Shown one piece after another: positions 21,484 through 32,484 of a DNA stretch of 55,899 nt; the stretch's first letter is position 1, and the number at the start of each line of letters is the position of its first letter. Both the position numbers and the translations under genes were made by a program. A model generated the notes under the pieces. The model was given only the letters and a program-made list of their open reading frames with translations, did not search any database and was not told the origin of the DNA. The stretch comes from Halocafeteria seosinensis. Its lineage: Eukaryota; Sar; Bigyra; Bicosoecida. Location: contig LVLI01000283.1 in assembly GCA_001687465.1 (NCBI GenBank), positions 1 through 55,899 of the forward strand, in the 5' to 3' direction.

Positions 21484-24109
21484 TCAATTGGCTGCAGGAG
21501 GAACCGAATGACGACAGGTGGGACACTCGAGTTTGACGTCCAACCATCGTTGTAAACACTCAGCATGAAATAGATGGTTACATGGAGTTACCATGTAGTC
21601 TTGACGCCGTAAGGGGCGTTCGATTTCACACATACATATCAAGCACTGCAGCTCTCCGCCTTCACCTGCTTCAAGGTCGGGAGAATCAACAACGACATCA
21701 GTGTCATCTCCTTGTCCATCAGGCTCTTCAACCCTTGTGTAACCACGCGAGCCGGAAGCATGCCTGCGTTCCTGCAGATCCGAATATACACGCTGACAGT
21801 AGCTCCGAATAGAATGATATCGTCGTCTGCAGGGATGTGTTATAGTCAAGCAAATTCTCTTGAATGTACCTACACCTTCATACGATTCAGAGGTGCTGTC
21901 TTCGTCGGAGGCATTGAGAGGCACTGCAGGATATGTTGCTGTCGGTACAACTCTTCCCCCTTGAACTGTAATGGGCCTATGATAGTCGTACTCTTGAGGG
22001 AGCAACACTTTAGGTATAAAAAAGCGGGCTCCATAGTGGCGTTGAAGAAGTAGCATAGCAACCTGAATAGACGTCCACGCCACCAACGATATCGAAAAAG
22101 CAATGTGATTACCAGCCGTCGGAATGTATGCCCGTAGAAAGTTGTAGGGGCATCCTAAGAAGTACAAGGGCATGAAGAGTCTCGTCACACTAATGGCTAT
22201 AATGTACCGCACCGTATACCCATCAGCCTGCCCTTGCTCAATGTTGTGTAACACCTGTGGTACCCAGTAGCTGCTCATCAAAAAGATCAAAACCTCCAAA
22301 TTGTCAATGAAGACGTAAGTCAACAATATAGCAGTCAACAGGCCTGAATAAAATCGGAGATACAATTTTCCGAGGGAACGTCTCAAAGCAGCAGTTCCTT
22401 GAGAGAATCCTTCGGGATGTCTCGCTTTCCATATCATCATCATTAAGCGTAATTCCAAAACCGAGAACTGAAGCAGCTTTAGAAAAGCTAATGTCAGGAA
22501 CGCTGAGAACAATGCTTCTCGGAGGAGTCCTACTAGGAGAAACATAAGCGTGATATAAGCATCAATGACACCGTTCATTCCCAACGAAAACAGCGACATT
22601 CTCATGGCTGAGGCTTGAGCAGACGCGCAGATAATTAACTGCTGCAACTGCAGTACCATCTGCGTCAGCGTGCAGCCCATTTCCAGCAGAGCATAAGTGA
22701 CAGCCTTGGATTCTACGGCGTATCGATCAATAATCAAAGCAGAAGACGTAAAGTTCATTACGGATAGACGTTCCAGTTTCGCCTTGGCACCGGGGAACTT
22801 GATAGGTTCTGACACAGTACTGTTCTTCTTGGGCTTAGTCCGTCTGGTTACACAATTGGGGCTTAGTACTTGGCCCCGGATTTGCCGAATGCCAGGACCT
22901 ATGCCCCCAATACCATCGTACGAATGAAAGGACGGAACCGACATATTCAAGGCTTTGTCAATATCAATCCGCTTGACATCGTGCGGGATATCTTTTACAT
23001 CGTCACGATACGCCTTCTCTGATGAATGAGAAATCCTCGACCCGAGAATTCCACGGACAACAATAGCACACTGAGATCCACTGGTAGCTCTGAATAGATC
23101 TTCCAGTGGATCTCTGCTGGTGCTGAGACCTCTCGGCGAAGTGAATCGCCTCTCCAAAAGTCGTTTCTTGGATTTCTTAGGAGGCTTCATGTCGGAGATA
23201 TTTTTGTTCGGTCCCAGCAACACCATCCGAAAATCTGTAGGCGAATATGCTAAAGTTATTTCCCCCGTAGGGACTACGTATAATCCACGCAAATAGGGTA
23301 CATCATGATATCTTCCACTCCCGTGCTTTCCATCCTCCATGCGCATGCTACCCGCGACAGCTAACACTCCATTAAGCCCACTTGGATAGCTTGTCAATCT
23401 GACAAGTATGGGGCCTTTCTTCCGTGAAGCAAATGTAGGAGGGAACGTCCACGATGGCAATGGTGCACTGAAGGCCACACCAATGCTGAAAGAACAAGCA
23501 CATGATTATTTGTAATGCTATTTTATCTGCGTGGATCATCTTCCTACTTGGCTTACCTTATATTGCCGATGCCAAACTTTGCTTTATGAGCATCGTCCGA
23601 CATAGTCCATGAGCCTGTTTGTAACAACAAAACCGAGATGACCTTGTCTAGTGCCGCGTTTGTCTAGCGGACAATCCGGATAACTTACCCCTGTACGTCC
23701 CTGTAACATTCGATGGGAAATTTGCCTTCGTGTTCTTCTTCGCATTCGAAAGAATATCTGCGATAGAAGAATTCTTCAATTTTTGATTATTGACTTTAGT
23801 CTCCCATGGTCGATGTATCGGGTCGGGCTTTGGCTTTGAGTCGGAAGGATGCTGTCTATGGCCACTTGTATCGGGATCGGAAAGCAAGAATGCTAACGCG
23901 CAGAGCCCGATAAGCATCACCAAGATACGTCGCCTTTGCTCCGCTTGATGGTTTTGATCCCCGGGAGTATCCTGATGAATATGGTCGTCATCCTCATCTT
24001 CATCATTATGATGCTGAGGAGGAACTGTGGGTCCAGGTCCGCCTCGAGCGTTCGTGTCGTCTTCTGGATGATTCGATCCATTATCGCTTCTTCCACCCCG
24101 CGGATCCAT
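21484..24109 (-). CDS. Transmembrane RING-H2 E3 ubiquitin ligase, Tul1 / FLY1 type
   Basis: Predicted product is 826 aa; yeast Tul1 is about 760. It is a Golgi/endosomal membrane ubiquitin ligase family (Dsc complex in fungi, FLYING SAUCER in plants). Exons on the minus strand: 24109-23689, 23614-23557, 23485-21484; introns of 74 and 71 bp. The N-terminus is acidic and His-rich with one membrane anchor (ILVMLIGLCALAFLL). A lumenal region follows with the conserved NVTGTYRG-(intron)-SWTM segment. Several membrane spans lie in the second half. The C-terminal RING-H2 reads CLICMCEI, TPCNHLFHAECLQRW, CPTCRHSV, with all metal ligands present, in the cytosol by analogy. Start is the first ATG (24109). 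It lies upstream of ASCC3 on the same strand (261 bp gap) and is divergent from the USP47-like gene. Confidence 0.85.
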
Positions 24110-25270
24110 CACGATTCATTCGTATCGTACACTATGAAGAAATCCGATGTTCCTTTCACTTGTCTGTACCACTGTTAAACCTGGAAAGGAACGGAGCTCG
24201 GCAACCAGCCCAGCCACACAGGAATTCCTTTCTGCTGTTTTCACGTCTATCTCTCCAACACACCGACCAAATCCACTGTCTATCTACCTGTATATTTAGA
24301 AATGCAAACGATGATACTCATTTCAAAATGCAAGACACTCATCATGCTCATTGTATAACTGAAAGGAATCCGCCACAGCTTCAACCTGGCACAATTCCTT
24401 TTCACTATCACCAGGACTAATGGAGACAGAGAAGACTTCCCGGGTCCCCTTTAACCACACTACCACCCCTGACGCCCTGACAAGCTCCTACGCGAGTCTA
24501 CATAGAAGCATGAGTGAAGAATAAAGCCCCCATAAGAAGATATCTGGTGCATGGTTTGTTCGTCGTGTACCTACCCTGTATATAGCGCGTTGTAAGTGCT
24601 CCCCTGCGCAATTCGTTTCTCCTTTCAACGCTGAACGTTATCCTCATATGGTTGTTTTGTTCCACAAACCATGCATAATTCCATCTGGAATCCATCATTC
24701 AGTGCTTGCAGTACGTCACGGCAGAGCCTCTACCTGCTTCCGGGCCGAACGCCCGGATCGGCATGTCTCTTTTTCTTCCCCATGGGCCATGGCTGTCGGT
24801 CATTCTGTAGACAGACAGATGTATATTGTATGACTGGACAGTATGGAAGCCCTCATCGAGAGAGAGTGTTATTTTAGTTGGAGCGTTGCTGTGTTAGTGT
24901 TTTATCGATCCATCTTTTCCGTGGTGGGGAGACGGCAAAGAGGAAGAAGTGAATCACACTTTTTTCGTTTTAGCTCTTTAGGAGAAAGCCGAAACTCCCA
25001 CCTCTCCTCTACGAGTTTTTCCTTAAGAAGCGTTCGTGTCATACTCACACAAACGGCACGCACATATAGGTGAAAGTGCAGACGCATGGACACGCGCATA
25101 GACTTGGGAATCCGCTTTCACGACGACTTCTTTGCTGCTTTCACTGCTGCACGGGAAAAGGTATACCGTGTAGTGCCCCAGCCCATGGCCGAAATTGATA
25201 AGTGAATTTGTTCGCGCAGTGAACCTCTCGTTTCACCGTAGGCCAAGACTCTGACGCTGTCCTTGCGAGA
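24110..25270. other. Divergent intergenic region RING ligase / USP47-like
   Basis: About 1.16 kb between two divergently transcribed genes. No ORF with recognisable features, no tRNA-like element and no repeat stands out on reading both strands. It must hold both promoters, but no specific element can be named. Confidence 0.45.
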
Positions 25271-28200
25271 ATGGTGGTGTACGACACTTCAACTTTCGCG
25301 GGAGGGCCGCGGCAACGAAGTCAAGAAGTCGGAAGCACAAACGTTACGGCTGGAACTGAAACAAATGGTTCCTCGGTTTCCACGTCGTCGACTCGAAGCG
25401 CTACGGTCAATCGTAGTAGAGATGCGTTCGCGGCAGTCGACGCGGGCAGCGCTGGTGAGACGGCACAGCCAACTTCACTCCATGAAGTAGATCCTAACAT
25501 ACACCTCGAAGAGGGTGGAAAAGCGGCAAACTCGTGTGTAGATCATGATAAACGTCAAGTAAACTGTTGCAAGTCTTCAGCAAAAGATCCTGAGTATTCG
25601 ACAAGGGAAACTGCAACAAACGGTGTTACAAGCAAGGATGCCGAAGACAGTTCCAGTCAAGACTCCAAGGAGAACCTGTTATTGTCATGCAATGAACATG
25701 GAGCGAGCTCAAGAAAACGACCAAAGCAGCAGGAACGCAAGTTTGACGGTTCGCAAGCCGAACGATATATCCAGGACGAACCATTGAAATTGACAGAGCA
25801 TCCCGCTCCGGATGCCCCGAATGGGGCATGGTACAGTGATGCTTTCGAAATGAACACATATGATATGGGTGCCTTATCAGCGGAGCCTAGAAGTTCTTCG
25901 ACAGCTATCATCCCTAGTGAAGCATCGTCTCCTTACGCTGGATTAGTCAATCTAGGAGCCACGTGCTATTTGAACAGCTTGCTACAAACCCTGTTTATGA
26001 CTCCAGAGTTTCGCCGGTTGATGTATTCATGGAAGGTAAGATATCTTGGTAAGAGTAATTGCAGTTAACGACGAATGAACTCGGTCTTGCTGTGTCTTCC
26101 TGATGGTCCTACAGTATGACAGCACAGTTGAAGGGACACATGAAGATAGTATTCCCTTTCAACTGCAAAGGCTGTTTGCTATGATGCAGCTATCGTCTGA
26201 CCACTCTATCAGTACTAGGCCCTTAACAAAGTCTTTCCAATGGGATTCATCCGAAGCATTTCAGCAACATGATGTACAGGAGCTAATGCGTGTACTTTTT
26301 GACGCACTTGAGCGAAGTCTGCGAGCTTCTGGTCATCCAACGCCCAACATGATCAACGATCTGTTCCAGGGGCAACTTACTGATTACATCGAGTCGCTCG
26401 ACGAAGCAGCCAATGAGAGCACTGACGATAGCAAGCTGACCCCTCCGAAAGATCACATTGTCAAGCAACACTACGATTACTTTCAGGACCTCTCCCTTGT
26501 TATCAAACCGTTTGGAGCCAACGCTTGCATTTCCAGTGTTGAAGCGGCTTTGGAAGAGTACATCAAGCCTGAAGTACTCAAGAAAGATAATGCCGTGTAC
26601 TTTGAGGAGCTTGATAAGAAACTCCCGGCCTTGAAAGGGCTCCGCATATCAAAATCGCCATACCTTCTTACTCTTCAGCTAAAACGCTTCGAATTGGATT
26701 ATATGAGTCCAACACTGCGCCGAATTAAAATAAATGACCGTGTGACGTTTCCCTTCTTACTGGACTTGAATCCGTTTGTGGGCGACAAAAAACAGCGCGA
26801 CAGAGACGAACCCTCACGCTACTCATCTCTGGCTGAACAGCTTGGCATTGCTGGACAAAATTACGATCGGTTTCTGAATACTGCATACCAGTGGATTGAA
26901 GATAGGGGCCCACATATCTATGAGTTATACAGCGTCCTGGTTCACAGTGGGAGTGCACTCGGAGGCCATTATTACTCATTCATTAAAAACATGAACACAG
27001 GTGTATGGCATAAGTTTAATGATAGTCATGTGACCTCCTGTTCTGTGAAAGAAGTCACTAATACGTTTGGGGATAGCCATAATTTTGGATCTTCCGCAAC
27101 TGCCTATATGCTTGTTTATCGGAAAATTGTTCCTCCAGGCAAAGAGGCTTTAGAAATAACTGGACAGAATGAAGGTGAGAAGGATTCTCACCTTTTGTCT
27201 CTCTCGCATGTAGACTTACGGAGGCTACCGACGCAAGAAGAAGTGCCCCAACATGTCTGTGACATCGTTCGAGAAGAAAACGAAGAGCAAAAGCGCAAAG
27301 AAGAGGCTGAGAAACTTGAGAGGCAGATGAAGACGTTTTTCGTAATTCGAGGAGACGATAAAAGGGAAGTAAGAATTCATGAAGATAGCACCATGAGAGA
27401 TCTTACTCAAGAAGCCTGGAAAATATTCTTTGGGGAGTCTCGGAGAGATACCAATGCCCCCTCCCTCGAGTGCGTACGCCTCCGAGATTGGGACGTTCAC
27501 AATAGCGTTGCGAAAGAACCTCTAGATTCTCCTGAAGTCTTGGAAAAGCCGCTATATAGGACTTCGTTTGTCAACTATAAGAATCTGTATCTCGAGGTGC
27601 GTCCCGAAGACGGTTACTTCGATGAGTACGAATCTACTTCCCTTCTCGTTAAAGTCTACCACTGTGGTAAGCATTCAGAGAGGATTGCCGGTCCAACGAC
27701 TGTTGTTCTCCCCCGCGAAAGCAGTGTCGCGTGCCTCAAGCGTGCAGTAGCAAGAAACACCGAAATTGGCTTCCCTGTAAGCCGACAGCGTGTATATAAG
27801 ATATCCAACAGTTATGTGTGGGATATATCCGTCGACGAGCTCGTGTTGGACTTTGTCAAAGTTAGCTTTGCATCGGCCTCCCCCTTGTACCCAGTTTTTT
27901 ATGTGGAGGATGCGGATGAAGATGTTTTTCATTGCATTTATTCCGAAATTGCATTCGGTACAAGTGACTGCAGTAGCGGTGGAATTACAAGCGAAGCCAA
28001 CGAAAAGACAGGAGAAACCATGGGCTCCTCAAGTGGTGCTACTGTAGGCGGTCCGCCTAATGCTCTCGCGAGTGGTAAGGTGTCCAGCTTCCGTAGGAAG
28101 GACAACTCGTCTCTCTACCGTCGAGATGATGAGTTTGCTACTACAAAACCTCACTTCACGTTCCAAGAATTCTCTGACGCCATGAATAATTTGCCTGATG

Positions 28201-29850
28201 AAGGTTTCCCCCTCTATATGCTTCCAGGGTACTTGCAGCCTCTACTGGATTTTATGCGCGGCCTCTTGGACTACCCAGCACCGACAGACGGGTCTAGGCG
28301 TCTTGAAGACTTAGACAAACACATGTTGCCCAAACTATACTGTGATCAACTAAATCAGATCACGATCAAGTATGCATTACCAGACGAACGGTTTGCAGAC
28401 CATTTCTTGGTGGTGGACCGACGCAGCACTGTGGGACACTTGCGAGAACAGCTGTCCCAAATTGCTGGTATATCAGTAGATCGCTTGATCCTTAAGAAGG
28501 CTACATCGTATGGGTGCCAGCTGAATGAAGACTCCGCTACTTTGGCAGACGAGCGAATATTCCGGGATACTTCGATACATATTGAAGAAGGCCTTCGACT
28601 GAATCCGGGCGAATCTCTGTTGCGATTGTGTGTTATCGATGCATCTCAATCTCCGGGAACAACCTGGTTCTCCCTTAACCCCGATAAGCTCAACACAGAA
28701 GATATATCTGTCAATGAGTGGACACCGGCTCGGTCTCTAGGTGGCTGGCTACCTTGTCCGTCTAATCTAGAGTACTTTGACGAAGATACTTGTCTGCATA
28801 GCTCAGCGGAGAAACAGGATATAGATTCGTCTAACGACAAATACCCACCGGCAAACAAGCAAGTGCTTAAGAATTTAGAAATGCGAATAACGAAGAAGAC
28901 AACAACCGAAGAGCTTAGAGCAAGAGTTCACCAGGTCTTGCTAGACGATTCGCTGATCAGCGAATCACTACCTGTAAACTGTCTCCGCTTGAGACAAGAT
29001 GATCGCGGCTCTCCTGGGGAAGTGTTTCGTCGTGGGAGAAAAGTGGAGTCGCATCATACATTCACGGTAACCTCATCGTACGAAGGATATTGCGAAATCT
29101 TGAATGCACCCGAAGAACTTGACTCTCAGGAGGTGCTGGTGAACACATGCTGGTGGGACAAACTGAGGGGGTTACTCACAACTCCTCGCGAAATGATACT
29201 GCCCAAGGACATACGCGTAGCGGACCTTGCCCCGTCCCTTGCTCTACTCAGCGGTCTCAATGAAGACCAAATTGAGTACGCGAAACCATTCAGCGATCCC
29301 CGAGACAATCCTAAACGGTTAAAATATGAGAGTTGGCGATACCTCGCGGGTCGAATGATGCCTACTTTATGGCTTTGCGATGGCAACCGACTCATTTTTG
29401 CGGATGGAAGCGTAGAGGCACCAACGCCGAATAAGGTAATGTTCTGCTGGCTCCATCTATTATCCTTAAGTGTACTCTTTATTGATAGCGTGATTTGGAT
29501 ATCAAATGCAGGAAGAAACGAGCATGTTTTCGCCGTGGTCATCTACGTATACCCCTCCGCGCAAGACACCGGAGAAAGGCTTACGCATATGGCTGAAGGA
29601 CGAAAGGGCTCAGTCCGAAGGCTGCGACAAGCAAGCTCAGGAAAACGATTGTACTGCAGCGCAATCTGCAATACGTGCCTTTTCAGCAGGCTATGGTAGT
29701 ACCGTGGCCAAAAAGGATAAAACGCGGGAGAATGCCACACGAGAGTATCTACAGTGGCAGAGACAATACGGCGAGCTAGAAGAGGACGAAGACGTAGAGC
29801 TGGCGCACAACGCAGCGGCGCTCTTTGAAGATATCAGCAGTGATGACTAG
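25271..29850 (+). CDS. USP47: Ubiquitin carboxyl-terminal hydrolase, USP47-like
   Basis: Predicted product is 1,474 aa (human USP47 about 1,375). It is a cysteine deubiquitinase. Exons: 25271-26035, 26115-29435, 29512-29850; introns of 79 and 76 bp, phase 0. After a low-complexity first about 215 residues comes the Cys box [19 protein letters not shown] (catalytic Cys about residue 232). [15 protein letters not shown] and [10 protein letters not shown] follow, then the His box [12 protein letters not shown] (His about 540) with NDSHV downstream. About 850 further residues contain ubiquitin-like segments. The C-terminus has [15 protein letters not shown], like the TYSPRKEKALKIYL end of USP47. 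MTPEFR after the Cys box and the C-terminal end favour USP47 over USP7. The CxxC pairs of the USP zinc ribbon are not present. Orthology is likely; substrates are unknown. Confidence 0.88.
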
Positions 29851-30245
29851 AATAAGTGAGTGCTGACGCATTTTTAATGTTCCTGACGTCTCCTCCGAAC
29901 GATCGTCCGGTGGAGGATAGGATACTCAGGCTGTAGAATCTAATTGCTGCACCTGTCACTCTTTCTTTCTCGAGTGAGAGAAGTAAATAAGCACCCACCA
30001 ATTCGGTTATTTGTAGAGCACAAAGTAAACTTTATTGCAAAGGCATCACTCACTCATGTATCGTTCTGACTTCCCGCCGGTAGTACCCGGTAAGTTAACC
30101 TGACTTCTCGGACTAGTCCCGATTCAGCTGGCAGTATCGTGAATTTCGTTTCCAACTTTCCCATGGCATTGATGTGCCGGATTTCCAGTCATAGACAACT
30201 CGATCAGGCGTAGTTGAAAGGCGTGTACATTACCACATTAATAAG
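29851..30245. other. Spacer after USP47-like gene
   Basis: 395 bp containing the USP47-like 3' UTR and probably the promoter of the small ORF at 30246. I see no RNA gene or repeat. A short CTTTCTTTCTCG pyrimidine run lies near 29962. Confidence 0.4.
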
Positions 30246-30476
30246 ATGGGTGGTGGTAGTAGAATGGAGATGTTGCGCTCAGGAGGAGGTTTGCTGCTGC
30301 GATGGATCGGTCTTGCCTCCTTCATTGTCGCATGCACAAGCGGTATACAATACTATAAGTCTCAGCATGCTCCCCGATCCTTGTCTGAATTGGAAGAGCG
30401 CACCAGCAGACTACGGCATTTGCCACACCCACCGCCCTCGGCCGACACCAAGACTAAGCAGGAACCCGAGAGATAG
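30246..30476 (+). CDS. Small single-pass membrane protein, 76 aa, hypothetical
   Basis: An uninterrupted ATG-to-TAG frame: a Gly/Arg-rich start (MGGGSRMEMLRSGGG), one hydrophobic segment of about 18-20 residues (LLLRWIGLASFIVACTSG), then a basic, Pro-rich hydrophilic tail with LSELEERTSRLR. The pattern is that of many small mitochondrial or ER membrane proteins, but I cannot match it to a named family. The ORF is short enough to arise by chance, so expression data or conservation would be needed. Confidence 0.4.
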   Translation: MGGGSRMEMLRSGGGLLLRWIGLASFIVACTSGIQYYKSQHAPRSLSELEERTSRLRHLPHPPPSADTKTKQEPER

Positions 30477-32484
30477 ATGGATACACTTGTACTGTACGTA
30501 GACAGCAACCCAACCCCATCTCACCCTGTTTTGGGGGTGGGGGAGGAGGAATTCCGTCGTTGAAATACAACAGCACATGCGGATTGACGTGCTATGGTTG
30601 CCGAATAGGAAGTTCCTTGGGCACTTATGCGTTAGGTGAAAACAAACCGACATTACGGTACCTCGTCGCACCAGCACCACTGCCATAGTTTCAGGGAAAC
30701 ATCTTGCTGGGAAACTACTGCAGTACCTACCTTGTGATTATCGTGTTGGTGTATTGAGCAAAAACGAACCTCTCAAGACAGTATGCAGCAAGGATTCGAA
30801 GGAAACAAAGAAGGCCCTCTACAATGGATTTGTATGAAATGTTGTCCGAATTGGGAAGCAGAAGCGGACGCAAGCGACCTGTTCGGATCAACATTTTCTT
30901 AAGTTACACTGGGGTCTTGTAACGGAGGATGCCGCCGGTATAATATCACGCTGGCGGGGAGAACAGCACAGTTTCTCCTCCCTTTGCCTGATGTCGCGCC
31001 TTTCACACGTACAGGTACACATATACAAATTTCCGAACGAGGAACATTTCCCTGATATCCGTAACAAAGCTAAGTGTTCCGAGAAGAAGAGAAATCGTTG
31101 GTGGTATTTTACAAAGAATCAGGAGTGCGCAGTTGGACCTCCAAAATATGACGACTTCTCCAGAAACGAGCTCAGAGTTTTTCCTGATACTAGTCATTTT
31201 ATACTCACGGAATGGTGGGTTACAAGATTCAGCCGGAAAGAATATGGCGCATTCAGTGCAGTTGGTTCCTCAGGAACGCTTTAAACACTCCGTCCCTACA
31301 ACCCGTACGACAAGTGGAACTGTGACCAAGGGCATGGATTTGTGTGTTCACAAATGTTCCATGAGGTTGGAATTGAATATGTCTAGCCATCGGTGTGTGC
31401 GAACCAGAGTCTTTCGCAGCTTATAATAGCGCTTGAAGCTCTTGCAAAAGTGGGTTGGTCTCGGTGCGTAGAACAGGAGATCGCTTCATCGTCAAGGTGC
31501 GCCATAAAGCGCAAATTCTGTATCGTCGGTATGTGCTTTCGCTGCTGCGATGCATTGGTCAAATGTCTTCGCAAATCCATGCAAACGAGCGCAAACGCTC
31601 CCTTACTTACGTTCTCCCGTCTTTGAATTTGAACAGCCAAGTTGCTGAGCCTTGGCACGCGAACCACTCGTCACTGGTCACCAGCCTACCAGCCAGAGTC
31701 AGACTGTCTGACAGCTTCCATTGAGATTGTTAGTGACATCTGATGAAAATTTCCGTTCAAAGTAGTATAGCATTTCCTCTACCTACAATCAACACATTTC
31801 GGCTTCTATTATCGAATCGTGTTCTTGAGCATTGCTCGCGCCAGATCACTCTTGTCGTCTTGGCTTTGTCTCGTTCTGTATAAACGCTTGCAAGTTATTC
31901 GAAAGTGATCCACGTAGATAGTTCATGTTATCGGTTACTTGCAAACTACACCGGTAATCATGTATGCCGTATTGTAGATCCCGTGGGGCGAAAGAGCCGT
32001 TGCGTTTCTTTTCCACCCACCGGCCTACCACAAACCCAGCGAACCAAACGTACCCTCAGTTCACTGTTTGGAGAGAAAGAAGGGAGGGAGAATAGGTGAA
32101 CTAAATTGAGGTGGGGAAGAGTATCCACGAAGCGACCCTAAGGTTCTCAACACCCCACCCGTACTGGACGAACAAGCTCTAATTCGGTGGAAGAAGTCAG
32201 ATTCATTTAACGGAGGCGTGCACAACAACAAAACGTTACATTTTCAACCTATGAAATTCTCTGCCTCAAATACTCTTGACGCTGGAAGACCACGAAGTCT
32301 GTCCCCGACCAGCACCCATAATACAACCAGTGTTGCGGTTCATGATCTTCAGGGGCGACTATGGAACACAGTTTGCAACTTCTTGCTATCATTCTGGCAA
32401 ACTGCACAATCTATACTGCTCGAGATATTTCATGAAGCAGGTGCATTTCCGGGGAAAACCCAACGACCGCGAAGCCATATTCGG
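30477..32484. other. 2-kb gene-poor stretch upstream of surface protein A
   Basis: Several open frames of 60-97 codons overlap on both strands (for example 30991-31284 plus; 31383-31667 minus and 31455-31724 plus) but none shows a domain or biased composition. I see no tRNA, repeat array or transposon motif. The in-frame ATG at 32251 lies within this stretch and could extend protein A by 78 residues. Confidence 0.45.

Noticed and set aside
25271-29850. USP7
   Set aside because: There is no N-terminal MATH domain, and the Cys-box neighbourhood (LFMTPEFR) and extreme C-terminus match USP47.
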